Part shown: positions 8,116-15,406 of the stretch, in pieces | Numbering within the stretch: the first letter of the stretch is position 1 | Layout: each line of letters opens with the position of its first letter | Source of the DNA: F23-B02 sp946405205 | Lineage (GTDB): Bacteria; Bacillota; Clostridia; Oscillospirales; Oscillospiraceae | Length of the DNA: 62,223 nucleotides | Assembly (NCBI GenBank): GCA_946405205.1 | Contig: CAMJGL010000012.1 | Location: 1-62,223 of the forward strand | Direction of reading: 5' to 3' | Translations under genes and position numbers: made by a program | The notes under the pieces: model-generated | Seen by the model: only the letters and a program-made list of their open reading frames with translations | Database searches by the model: none | What the model was told of the DNA's origin: nothing

Positions 8116-8853
8116 TCAATAAATGCTCGTATTGGACGCGACAATGAACATCCTGCCGCTGTCGCCCTGAGGGCAGTCGCTGCACAGCCTGACGTTTTCA
8201 AAGCCTGCGTTTTCAAGCAGAGCTTTGAGCCATTCCGGCTCGTGGGCGTATTCGATATGCTCCTCGGACTCGCGCCGCCAGAGCTTCCCCTCGCGGGAGA
8301 ATATGTCCATACCGTAGCAGATGCAGTTTTCCTCATCATCAAAGTCTGCCCGCCAGAGACAGAGCATATCCTCGTTTTCATCAACAAAAATCTCGCCGTC
8401 GATGCTTCGGAACCAGTCCGGCGTGCGTATATCGAAAATCACAAGACCGTAGGGACGCACAAAAAGATGCAGCCGGCGGAACACCTCGCCGAGCTCCTCC
8501 GGAGGGATATAATCCATGCCGTCGAGGGAGCATAACGCCGCGTCCACCGTGCCGAAGAGGTCGAGCTCGGACGCCTCCTGACATAGGAACAGCGGCGGAA
8601 TCTCAGCGTCCGCCGCTTTGCCCGTGGCCTGCATCAGCATATCGGGCGAGGCGTCGCAGGCTATCATCTCATAGCCCTTCTCCGCCATCAGCCATGTAAG
8701 GGTGCCGGTGCCGCAGCAGAGATCGAGAACGGTGTGATACTCGCCCTGAGCCTTTGCAAACTCCGCCTCGTAGAAAGCCAGAAAAGCCTCATACGGCACG
8801 TCGCCTGTGAGACGGTCGTACCATGAGGCCAGAGGTCCGTAGGAAATGCTCAT
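8116..8853 (-). CDS. Class I SAM-dependent methyltransferase
   Basis: A 245-residue protein with SAM-binding motif I VLDLCCGTGTLTW (about residues 42-54), a motif II acidic residue in MIACDAS, and a further loop LCSLDGMDYIPPEEL. The C-terminal half is a beta-rich substrate-binding insert. The Rossmann fold and YDRLTGDVPY start resemble small-molecule methyltransferases often found beside Hsp33-type genes, but the substrate cannot be told. The start overlaps the upstream stop as TGATG, so translation is probably coupled. Confidence 0.85.
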   Translation of the reverse strand: MSISYGPLASWYDRLTGDVPYEAFLAFYEAEFAKAQGEYHTVLDLCCGTGTLTWLMAEKGYEMIACDASPDMLMQATGKAADAEIPPLFLCQEASELDLFGTVDAALCSLDGMDYIPPEELGEVFRRLHLFVRPYGLVIFDIRTPDWFRSIDGEIFVDENEDMLCLWRADFDDEENCICYGMDIFSREGKLWRRESEEHIEYAHEPEWLKALLENAGFENVRLCSDCPQGDSGRMFIVASNTSIY

Positions 8854-9152
8854 CAGTCCTTTGCCTGCTCTGCAAGGCGGTTGAAAGCTACCTCGTAGCC
8901 GTCCTTGCCGTACTGCAGAGAGCGGTTGACGCGGCTTATCGTCGCGCTGGAGGCGCCGGTCTCCGCGAGGATGTCGTTATATATCATGCCCTTGGAAAGG
9001 CAGACTGCCACCTGATAGCGCTGCTCCATGGCCTGCAGCTCGGTAACGGTGCACAGGTCGTCAAAAAAATTCATGCACTCTTCGACGGTATTTAAGGTGA
9101 GGATCGCCTTATACATGTCAATATTACGGGGTTTTCTGTTTAGTTTGTTCAT
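8853..9152 (-). CDS. YerC/YecD-type TrpR-like transcriptional regulator
   Basis: A 99-residue TrpR-superfamily repressor-like protein. The helix-turn-helix is seen in SKGMIYNDILAETGASSATISRVNRSL, and the N-terminal helices include NTVEECMNFFDDLCTVTEL, the YerC/YecD signature. The ATG at 9152 is chosen for the CAGGAGG ribosome binding site; an in-frame extension upstream would run through the promoter. It is the first gene of the operon with the methyltransferase and Hsp33. Its ligand and targets are unknown. Confidence 0.9.
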   Translation of the reverse strand: MNKLNRKPRNIDMYKAILTLNTVEECMNFFDDLCTVTELQAMEQRYQVAVCLSKGMIYNDILAETGASSATISRVNRSLQYGKDGYEVAFNRLAEQAKD

Positions 9153-9205
9153 TATATATAGAAACCTCCTGAGAAATGCTGTAAGTTCAAGCTCAGACTG
9201 GGAAT

Positions 9206-9234
9206 ATTGTACATCATTACTGCACAAATGTAAA
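9206..9234 (-). promoter_or_regulatory. Promoter for yerC-like/methyltransferase/hslO operon
   Basis: Minus-strand TTTACA and TACAAT separated by 17 bases, ending about 50 bases before the ATG. Confidence 0.65.
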
Positions 9235-9308
9235 GTGCTAATGTGTAAATAATAACATAAAAGTTGGTCAAATACGATTTTTAAACCTGAAAAGTCGGCA
9301 GTTTCCTA

Positions 9309-9337
9309 TTGATAAAAATCGTTAAGTGTTATACAAT
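9309..9337 (+). promoter_or_regulatory. Promoter for nfeD-SPFH operon
   Basis: TTGATA and TACAAT with a 17-base spacer, about 30 bases before the nfeD start. Confidence 0.7.
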
Positions 9338-9366
9338 CAAATCAAGAAAAACAGGAGGTGAGAATA

Positions 9367-9822
9367 ATGCCTTTCGGTTTAACAATGACAACGTTCTGGC
9401 TTATAGTCATGGTGCTGTTCCTTGTAGTCGAGGCAGTGACCGTGGGACTCGTGTGCATCTGGTTTGCAGCGGGCGCTCTGTTAGCTCTGCTGGCTGCCAT
9501 GTGCGGCGCACAGCTCTGGCTCCAGATCGTACTGTTTCTTGTCGCTTCCGCCGCAACGCTGTATTTCACAAGACCCCTTGTAAAGAGATACGTCAACTCC
9601 AAAGTAGAGCCCACAAATGCGGATATGGTGATAGGCAAGGAGTGCAGGGTAACTGAGACCGTGGACAATATCGCTGGAACGGGTGCCGTTTATGTTGACG
9701 GGAAAACATGGACTGCGAGAAGCGAAAACGACGAGGTTATCCCCGAGGGGACTCTCGTCACGGCAAAAAGCATTGACGGCGTCAAGCTCATCGTGGCCGC
9801 GCCTGAAAAAGAAACTGTATAA
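9367..9822 (+). CDS. NfeD-family membrane protein
   Basis: A 151-residue protein with hydrophobic segments at about residues 5-25, 28-48 and 50-70, then a small C-terminal beta-barrel (OB-like) domain with GKECRVTETVDN and GKTWTARSENDEVIPEGTLV, the usual NfeD soluble domain. It is thought to act with SPFH proteins in membrane quality control. AGGAGGTGAGAATA directly precedes the ATG at 9367; the GTG at 9358 lies within this ribosome binding site. The SPFH partner gene follows after 23 bases, the standard pairing. Confidence 0.9.
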   Translation: MPFGLTMTTFWLIVMVLFLVVEAVTVGLVCIWFAAGALLALLAAMCGAQLWLQIVLFLVASAATLYFTRPLVKRYVNSKVEPTNADMVIGKECRVTETVDNIAGTGAVYVDGKTWTARSENDEVIPEGTLVTAKSIDGVKLIVAAPEKETV

Positions 9823-9845
9823 AATAATATTAAAAGGAGAATGAA

Positions 9846-10748
9846 ATGCAGTACATCTTATACGCTATTATCGTCCTCGTGCTTATCATTATCGTGAGGA
9901 ATATCCGCGTGGTGCAGCAGAGCAAGGCTTATGTCGTTGAACGCCTCGGCGCGTACAAGGTCACCTGGGGCACCGGCATCCACATCAAGGTCCCTTTCAT
10001 TGAGAGAGTCGCAAAGGTCATCTCCCTCAAGGAGCAGGTCGCCGACTTCCCGCCCCAGCCCGTTATCACAAAGGATAACGTCACCATGCAGATCGACACC
10101 GTCGTATACTTCCAGATAACCGACCCCAAGCTCTATACCTACGGCATCGAGCATCCTATGGTCGCCATCGAGAACCTCTCCGCAACTACCCTGCGTAACA
10201 TCATCGGCGATCTTGAGCTCGACCAGTGCCTGACCAGCCGCGACATAATAAACGCAAAGATGCGCAACATCCTTGACGAAGCCACCGACCCCTGGGGCAT
10301 CAAGGTCAACCGCGTTGAGCTGAAGAACATTCTGCCGCCCAGAGAGATCCAGTCTGCCATGGAAAAGCAGATGAAGGCTGAACGTGAACGCCGTGAGGCC
10401 ATCCTCCGTGCGGAAGGCGAGAAGCGCGCCGCCATCCTCGAGGCAGAGGGCGAAAAGGAATCCGCCATCCTCCGCGCAGACGCAAAGAAGCAGCAGCAGA
10501 TCCTCGAAGCCGAAGGCCAGGCCGAGGCTATCCTCAAGGTCCAGACCGCAACCGCGGAAGGCATCCGCCTCATCAACGAGGCTGCCCCCGGCGAGGGCGT
10601 CCTGAAGATCAAGGCTCTGGAGGCCTTCATGGCCGCGGCAAACGGCAAGGCCACGAAGATCATCATCCCCAGCGAGATCCAGGGCATCGCCGGTCTTGCG
10701 GAGGGCGTGGTAGAATCCATAAAGAACGCTCCCGCGGACGCGGAATAA
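9846..10748 (+). CDS. SPFH/band 7 (stomatin-prohibitin) membrane protein, QmcA/YbbK type
   Basis: A 300-residue membrane scaffold protein. It has one N-terminal hydrophobic helix (residues 3-18), an SPFH domain (about 20-190, with VVERLGAYKVTW and KDNVTMQIDTVVYFQITDP), then a charged coiled coil (MKAERERREAILRAEGEKRA with repeated AILEAEG) at about 178-240. The pairing with nfeD is the classical NfeD-stomatin module. AAAAGGAGA precedes the ATG. The gene ends in a strong terminator. The coiled coil's repetitive codons create a long spurious open frame on the other strand. Confidence 0.93.
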   Translation: MQYILYAIIVLVLIIIVRNIRVVQQSKAYVVERLGAYKVTWGTGIHIKVPFIERVAKVISLKEQVADFPPQPVITKDNVTMQIDTVVYFQITDPKLYTYGIEHPMVAIENLSATTLRNIIGDLELDQCLTSRDIINAKMRNILDEATDPWGIKVNRVELKNILPPREIQSAMEKQMKAERERREAILRAEGEKRAAILEAEGEKESAILRADAKKQQQILEAEGQAEAILKVQTATAEGIRLINEAAPGEGVLKIKALEAFMAAANGKATKIIIPSEIQGIAGLAEGVVESIKNAPADAE

Positions 10749-10769
10749 GTACAAAATACAATATGATTC

Positions 10770-10803
10770 AAATATCCGGCGCGCTTTGCGCCGGATATTT
10801 TCA
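10770..10803 (+). terminator. Terminator after SPFH gene
   Basis: A perfect 13-bp stem (AAATATCCGGCGC with GCGCCGGATATTT) around a five-base loop. It overlaps the region just before the hexokinase start. Confidence 0.85.
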
Positions 10804-10812
10804 GGTGAAGAT

Positions 10813-12072
10813 ATGATAAAAGTTGCAGAGTTTATGAAAAGACACGGCATGGACGCCGAGCGGGTGGATATGACGGAGTACACAAAGGCATTTCTTGCCG
10901 CAATGGAGCGGGGGCTTGAGGCACATCAGGATACCGTGCCCATGATACCGACATACCTGCGTGCAGAAGCCAAGCTCCCCAAGGGACGCAGAGCGGCGGT
11001 TATTGACGCCGGAGGCACGAATTTCCGCACCGCGCTTGCCTGCTTCGGCGAAAACGGAGCCGTGCTTGTGCGTGTGGACAAGCACAGCATGCCCGGGACT
11101 GAGGAGCCCACCGACTGGGAGGAGTTTATCTCCCACGTTGCCGACTGCGTCATGCCGCTTATGGAGGAGACGGAGGACATCGGCTTCTGCTTTTCATATC
11201 CCGCCGAGGTGACGGCGGATATCGACAGCCGTGTTCTGAGCCTTACAAAGCAGGTGCAGATAAACGGCTCGGAGGGCAGGCTGCTGGGCGCTGAGCTGAG
11301 AAAAGAGCTTGTCAGCCGCGGCGTAAGGGTAGGGAAAACGGTCGTCCTCAACGACACTCCGGCGACCCTGCTCGGCGGTATGAGCCTTGTGAAAAGCTCA
11401 AAATACGGTGGCTTTATCGGCATGGTGGCCGGAACGGGCTTCAACGCCTGCTGTATGCTGCCTCAGGATAGAATAGCCAAGGCTGGCTTTACCGGCGGCA
11501 GGAAAATGCTCGTCAACCTCGAAGCCGGTTCCTTTGACGGCTTCCCGCGGGGCGACTTCGACCTTGAGCTGGACGAGGAACTGCCCGATACCGGACACTA
11601 TTTAGGCGAAAAAATGATATCCGGCCGCTATCTCGGGCAGCTTTGTATGCACGTTCTCAAGCAGGCGGCACGCGAGGGCCTGTTTTCCGACTGCGCCACG
11701 GAGACCATACTCAAAATGACCGAGGTAACGACCCCGACGATAGATAAATGGGGCAGCGGCAGATTTCCCAAGGGCTTTACGAGCGAGGACAAGGTGAATT
11801 TGGTTTACATAATCAATGAACTTTTTGAGCGATCTGCCCGTTGTATCGCCTGCTGCCTGTGCGCTGTCCTGATGCTGACGGGGGAGGGCACGGAAAAGCC
11901 GGTGTGCATCGCCGTGGACGGTTCACTGTTCGGCAAAAGCAAGCTGCTGAGACCCGAGCTTGAAAAATTCATGGATATTTACGCGGGCGAGATCATGGGG
12001 CGCAAATATGAATTCGTGACAGGCGAGGACATGAGCCTTCTCGGAGCCGCGGCCGCAGCTCTGCTGAATTGA
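10813..12072 (+). CDS. Hexokinase-family sugar kinase (eukaryotic-type hexokinase fold and sequence)
   Basis: A 419-residue ASKHA-fold kinase predicted to phosphorylate hexoses with ATP. Motifs follow the order of eukaryotic hexokinases: DAGGTNFRTALACF (phosphate 1), FCFSYPAEV, VVLNDTPATLL (containing the catalytic Asp region), GTGFNACC, NLEAGSFDGFPRGDFD, EKMISGRYLGQL and a C-terminal VDGSLF. The match to the NTE-G-FD...EKMVSG-YLGE pattern of the hexokinase family is clear, unlike the shorter bacterial ROK or Glk kinases. The ATG at 10813 is used because AGGTGAAG precedes it and an upstream in-frame TTG falls inside the terminator hairpin. It carries one TTATGTAAAC copy. Confidence 0.85.
   Translation: MIKVAEFMKRHGMDAERVDMTEYTKAFLAAMERGLEAHQDTVPMIPTYLRAEAKLPKGRRAAVIDAGGTNFRTALACFGENGAVLVRVDKHSMPGTEEPTDWEEFISHVADCVMPLMEETEDIGFCFSYPAEVTADIDSRVLSLTKQVQINGSEGRLLGAELRKELVSRGVRVGKTVVLNDTPATLLGGMSLVKSSKYGGFIGMVAGTGFNACCMLPQDRIAKAGFTGGRKMLVNLEAGSFDGFPRGDFDLELDEELPDTGHYLGEKMISGRYLGQLCMHVLKQAAREGLFSDCATETILKMTEVTTPTIDKWGSGRFPKGFTSEDKVNLVYIINELFERSARCIACCLCAVLMLTGEGTEKPVCIAVDGSLFGKSKLLRPELEKFMDIYAGEIMGRKYEFVTGEDMSLLGAAAAALLN
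11813..11822 (-). repeat. TTATGTAAAC word, copy 3
   Basis: Exact copy on the minus strand within the hexokinase gene, read in frame as GTT-TAC-ATA (Val-Tyr-Ile). Confidence 0.8.
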
Positions 12073-12153
12073 GTACCCGTCACAAGGCCTAAAGGAATTG
12101 AGATCGGTGTATTACCATTCTCTAAATGACAGAAAGATTTAAAACTCCCCACC

Positions 12154-12203
12154 CGTAGGGGCGGCCATTGGCCGTCCGCGGACGAGCGATGCTCGCCCCT
12201 ACG
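12154..12203. repeat. REP-like palindromic intergenic element
   Basis: CGTAGGGGCG (12154-12163) and CGCCCCTACG (12194-12203) are perfect reverse complements around a GC-rich centre that itself holds the smaller palindromes GGCCATTGGCC and CGAGCGATGCTCG. Elements with GTAGGGGCG ends are common dispersed repeats in intestinal Clostridia (from memory, not checked). Only one copy is seen in this window. Confidence 0.65.
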
Positions 12204-12245
12204 AGTGCTTTTTTACCGGACAGTTCTGCGGGGCTGTCTTTTTTC

Positions 12246-12274
12246 TTGACAAACGTCCGATATGGATGTATCCT
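12246..12274 (+). promoter_or_regulatory. Promoter of the zur-znuACB operon
   Basis: TTGACA and TATCCT with a 17-base spacer, directly upstream of a Fur-type box. Confidence 0.7.
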
Positions 12275-12281
12275 CAGAAAA

Positions 12282-12296
12282 TGAGAAACTTTCTCA
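12282..12296 (+). promoter_or_regulatory. Fur/Zur-type 7-1-7 operator
   Basis: TGAGAAA-C-TTTCTCA is a perfect 7-1-7 inverted repeat, the architecture of Fur, Zur and PerR boxes. It lies just downstream of the -10 element and before the zur-like gene, fitting zinc-dependent autorepression of the zinc uptake operon. Confidence 0.75.
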
Positions 12297-12313
12297 AATT
12301 GGAAGGATGAAAC

Positions 12314-12700
12314 ATGAGCTATCAGACACATCAGAAAACCGCGCTACTAAGATTTTTTGAGGATAATCCGAAGCGGCAGTATACGATAGACGAGCTGATA
12401 GGGCAGATGGGCGCGGACGCCCCCGCAAAGAGCACGGCCTACAGGATAGTGAAGAAGCTCAGCGACGAGGGGCTCGTGCGCCGATTTGTCCGCGAGGGGA
12501 CAGCGGGAGCGGTGTACCAGCTTGCGGGAAAAAGCTGCTGCGCCGAGCATCTGCACATAAAATGCCTTGACTGCGGCCTGCTTATCCATCTGGACAGCAG
12601 GGCGCAGGAGGAGCTTACGAAAAGCACCGGCTTTGTGCTTGACGATGAACGCAGTATGCTGTACGGACGCTGCGCGCAGTGCGCGGGGAGGGCGAAATGA
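12314..12700 (+). CDS. zur: Fur-family regulator, probably Zur
   Basis: A 128-residue Fur-family repressor. The winged helix spans about residues 1-75 (YTIDELIGQM, KSTAYRIVKKLSDEGLVRRF). The C-terminal dimerisation domain holds HLHIKCLDCG and the terminal CAQC, the two CxxC pairs of the structural zinc site. Zur identity comes from context: the next three genes are a ZnuABC-type zinc importer, with the start of znuA overlapping this stop (ATGA). A perfect 7-1-7 operator precedes the gene. A manganese- or iron-responsive role cannot be excluded by sequence alone. Confidence 0.88.
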   Translation: MSYQTHQKTALLRFFEDNPKRQYTIDELIGQMGADAPAKSTAYRIVKKLSDEGLVRRFVREGTAGAVYQLAGKSCCAEHLHIKCLDCGLLIHLDSRAQEELTKSTGFVLDDERSMLYGRCAQCAGRAK

Positions 12701-13635
12701 AAAAAATTGCCGCGCTTATTATTGCGTTGTCCCTGCTGCTGTGCGGCTGCGGTACGGCACAGCCTGAGCCGGTGACCGACGATACGAAGCTGCAGATAGT
12801 GTGCAGTTGCTTTCCCGCCTATGACTTTGCCCGCGAGATAGCCGGCGACAGGGCGCAGATCACCCTGCTGCTCAAGCCCGGCGCGGAGGTACACTCCTAT
12901 GAGCCGAGCCCGAAGGACATTATCCGCATTCAGGATAGCGATCTTTTCATCTGCAACGGCGGCGAGTCCGAGGAGTGGGTGGAGTCGCTGATAGACGATG
13001 ACACCAATGTCATATATATGATGGACTGCGTGGACGCGATTGAGGAATCGGACGAGGGCATATATTCATCCGGCCACGACGAGAACGAGCACGAGCATGA
13101 GGAGACGGAGCTTGACGAGCACGTCTGGACTTCTCCGCTGAACGCAGTAAAGATCGCCCGCCGGATATGTGACGAGCTCTGCGAAGCGGATAAAGACGGC
13201 AGCAGGGAGTATATCGTCAACTTCGAGGTGTATCAGACGAAGCTCCTTGACCTGGATATCCGCTTCCGTACGACCGTGATGCAGGCCGAGCGCAATACCC
13301 TCGTTTTCGCCGACCGCTTCCCGATGCGCTATTTCACGCTCGAATACGGCCTTAACTACTACGCGGCCTTCCCGGGCTGCGCTTCGGAGACCGAGCCCTC
13401 GGCCAAGACGGTAGCTTTCCTGATAGACCATGTCCGGGAGGAGAATATACCCGCCGTGCTGTACATGGAGTTTTCAAACGAAAAGATGGCGGACGTCATA
13501 TGCGAGGACACCGGCTGCAAAAAGCTGCCCTTTTATTCCGCGCACAGTGTGACGGCGGAGCAGTTTGAGGCCGGAGTGACCTATCTTGACCTTATGGAAA
13601 TGAATCTTGACTCCCTCAAGGAGGCGCTTAACTGA
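12697..13635 (+). CDS. znuA: Zinc ABC transporter substrate-binding lipoprotein (ZnuA-like)
   Basis: A 312-residue cluster A-I binding protein. The signal peptide ends in a lipobox (LSLLLCGCG), so the mature protein is lipid-anchored. Metal-ligand regions are AEVHSYEPSPKDI, the histidine-rich acidic loop HDENEHEHEETELDEH (about residues 125-140, typical of zinc-specific members), the region RFPMRYFTLEYG, and a C-terminal conserved Asp/Glu area. One position worth noting is the third family His: here the segment reads VFADRFPMRYF, with Arg where HDAF is usual. ATGA overlap with zur indicates translational coupling. Confidence 0.88.
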   Translation: MKKIAALIIALSLLLCGCGTAQPEPVTDDTKLQIVCSCFPAYDFAREIAGDRAQITLLLKPGAEVHSYEPSPKDIIRIQDSDLFICNGGESEEWVESLIDDDTNVIYMMDCVDAIEESDEGIYSSGHDENEHEHEETELDEHVWTSPLNAVKIARRICDELCEADKDGSREYIVNFEVYQTKLLDLDIRFRTTVMQAERNTLVFADRFPMRYFTLEYGLNYYAAFPGCASETEPSAKTVAFLIDHVREENIPAVLYMEFSNEKMADVICEDTGCKKLPFYSAHSVTAEQFEAGVTYLDLMEMNLDSLKEALN

Positions 13636-14339
13636 TGGCACAATTGATATGTAAAGACGTCAGCTTCGCCTATGACGGCGAGACCGTGCTGAGCGATATA
13701 AACTTCTCCATCGACGCGGGCTCGTATCTCTGCGTCGTGGGTGAGAACGGCTCGGGCAAAACGACCCTGATAAAGGGCATTTTGGGGCTGAAGGCCCCGT
13801 CGGGCGGCAAGATCGAATTCGGCGACCTTAAGCCCTCCGAGATCGGCTATCTGCCGCAGCAGACCCAGATCCAGCGGGATTTTCCCGCCTCGGTGTACGA
13901 GGTCGTGCTCTCCGGCAGACTCAATTCCATGGGAAAACGTCTGTTTTACAGCGCCGAGGATAAGAAGATAGCGCAGGAGAATATGGAGCGTCTCGGCATC
14001 GACGAGCTGAAAAACCGCTGCTATATGGAGCTGTCGGGCGGCCAGCAGCAGCGTGTCCTGCTCGCAAGGGCCATGTGCGCAACAAAAAAGCTGCTCCTGC
14101 TCGACGAGCCGGTAACGGGGCTTGATCCCGTGGCGACAAACGAGATGTATAATCTTATAAAGCTTATAAACCTGTGCGATAACACGAGCGTTATCATGAT
14201 ATCGCATGACATACACGCGGCGGTGCGCTATGCGACGCATATCCTGCACCTCGGGCACAAGCAGCTGTTTTTCGGCACTGCCGCCGAATACCGTCAGAGC
14301 GACCTTGCCCGACGTTTTGTGGGAGGTGGCAGAGGATGA
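13635..14339 (+). CDS. znuC: Zinc ABC transporter ATP-binding protein
   Basis: A 234-residue ABC ATPase. Walker A is GENGSGKTT (about residues 37-45), followed by a Q-loop at LPQQTQIQ, the signature LSGGQQQR and Walker B LLLLDEPVTGLD, with the switch His in MISHDIH. Its start overlaps the znuA stop (TGATG) and its stop overlaps the znuB start (ATGA), a tightly coupled operon. It energises the ZnuB permease. Confidence 0.93.
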   Translation: MAQLICKDVSFAYDGETVLSDINFSIDAGSYLCVVGENGSGKTTLIKGILGLKAPSGGKIEFGDLKPSEIGYLPQQTQIQRDFPASVYEVVLSGRLNSMGKRLFYSAEDKKIAQENMERLGIDELKNRCYMELSGGQQQRVLLARAMCATKKLLLLDEPVTGLDPVATNEMYNLIKLINLCDNTSVIMISHDIHAAVRYATHILHLGHKQLFFGTAAEYRQSDLARRFVGGGRG

Positions 14340-15157
14340 TCGAGCTGTTCACCGAAATGTTTTCCTATCATTTCATGACACGCGCCATCGTTGTCGGCGT
14401 GCTTGTTTCCCTGTGCGCGGCGCTTTTGGGAGTGTCACTGGTGCTCAAGCGCTATTCCATGATCGGCGACGGACTTTCCCACGTCGGCTTCGGCGCTCTG
14501 GCGATAGCCGCCGCAATGAATGTCGCGCCGCTTGCGCTGGCAGTGCCGGTGGTCGTCGCCGCGGCCTTCCTGCTGCTGAGGATAAACCAGAGCAGCAGAA
14601 TAAAGGGCGACGCCGCCATCGCGCTCATATCCTCGTCGGCGCTTGCCATAGGCGTTGCGGTCGTGTCCGTGACAACGGGTATGAATACAGACGTGTCAAA
14701 CTATATGTTCGGCAGCATCCTGTCCCTGAGCGAAGCGGACGCAGTTTTGAGCATCGCGCTGTCGGCCATTGTGCTGCTGATGTTCGTTCTGCTGTACCCC
14801 CGCATATTCGCGGTGACCTTTGACGAGACCTTCGCGCGCGCGACCGGCACAAAGTCGCAGCTTCTGAACACCGTTATCGCGGTGCTGACGGCGGTTACTG
14901 TGGTCATAGGCATGCGGATGATGGGAGCGCTTCTCATATCGAGCCTGATAATTTTCCCCGCCCTCACCGCGATGAGGCTGTGCCGCAGCTTCAGGTCAGT
15001 CGTGCTGTGCTCGGCTGCCGTCTCAGTCGTGTGTTTCGTACTCGGCATGACCGCGTCATATGCGCTTGAGCTGCCTTCGGGCGCCAGTGTGGTTATAGTG
15101 AATATCATTGCTTTCCTGCTGTTTTCTTTTGCATCTTTGCTGAAACGCAGGGCGTGA
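14336..15157 (+). CDS. znuB: Zinc ABC transporter permease
   Basis: A 273-residue integral membrane protein with eight or so hydrophobic helices. It belongs to the ABC-3 permease family; GDGLSHVGFGALAIA near residue 42 is the hallmark segment, and MRMMGALLISSLIIFPA is the second conserved stretch. It follows znuC by overlap and ends the operon before a weak terminator. Confidence 0.93.
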   Translation: MIELFTEMFSYHFMTRAIVVGVLVSLCAALLGVSLVLKRYSMIGDGLSHVGFGALAIAAAMNVAPLALAVPVVVAAAFLLLRINQSSRIKGDAAIALISSSALAIGVAVVSVTTGMNTDVSNYMFGSILSLSEADAVLSIALSAIVLLMFVLLYPRIFAVTFDETFARATGTKSQLLNTVIAVLTAVTVVIGMRMMGALLISSLIIFPALTAMRLCRSFRSVVLCSAAVSVVCFVLGMTASYALELPSGASVVIVNIIAFLLFSFASLLKRRA

Positions 15158-15174
15158 AACTGTAAAAAGTATAT

Positions 15175-15213
15175 AAAAAACGGGGCCGTTTCAACAAAAA
15201 ACGGGCCCTATTT
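15175..15213 (+). terminator. Probable terminator of znu operon
   Basis: GGGGCCGTTT (15182) pairs with AAACGGGCCC (15199) with one mismatch, followed by an AT-rich stretch lacking a clean T-run. Confidence 0.5.
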
Positions 15214-15235
15214 ATATTCAAAAATTCAGCAAAGC

Positions 15236-15263
15236 AATGAATATTCGCGCTGAAATGAATATT
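15236..15263 (+). promoter_or_regulatory. Direct repeats AATGAATATT upstream of amino acid transporter
   Basis: AATGAATATT occurs at 15236 and 15254, 18 bases apart, with a related GAATATT at 15298. The AATGAAT half-sites resemble ARG boxes (TGAAT...ATTCA), which would suit an arginine-type transporter, but the match is only partial. Confidence 0.35.
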
Positions 15264-15318
15264 ATGCACCAAAATAAGAATATAACAAGAGAATATCGAA
15301 TATTATTTCAAAAAAGTA

Positions 15319-15347
15319 TTGACAAGAGTGAATACAGGTGATAATAT
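15319..15347 (+). promoter_or_regulatory. Promoter of the amino acid ABC transporter operon
   Basis: TTGACA and TAATAT with a 17-base spacer. Confidence 0.8.
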
Positions 15348-15406
15348 ATGCCCTGTCGAAAGAAACGACGAACTGATTTGTTAAAAAATTTAAAGAGGTA
15401 ATAAAA

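Noticed and set aside
9858..10883. A 341-codon minus-strand frame opposite the SPFH gene
   Set aside because: It arises from the repetitive coiled-coil codons of the SPFH gene and runs through the terminator.
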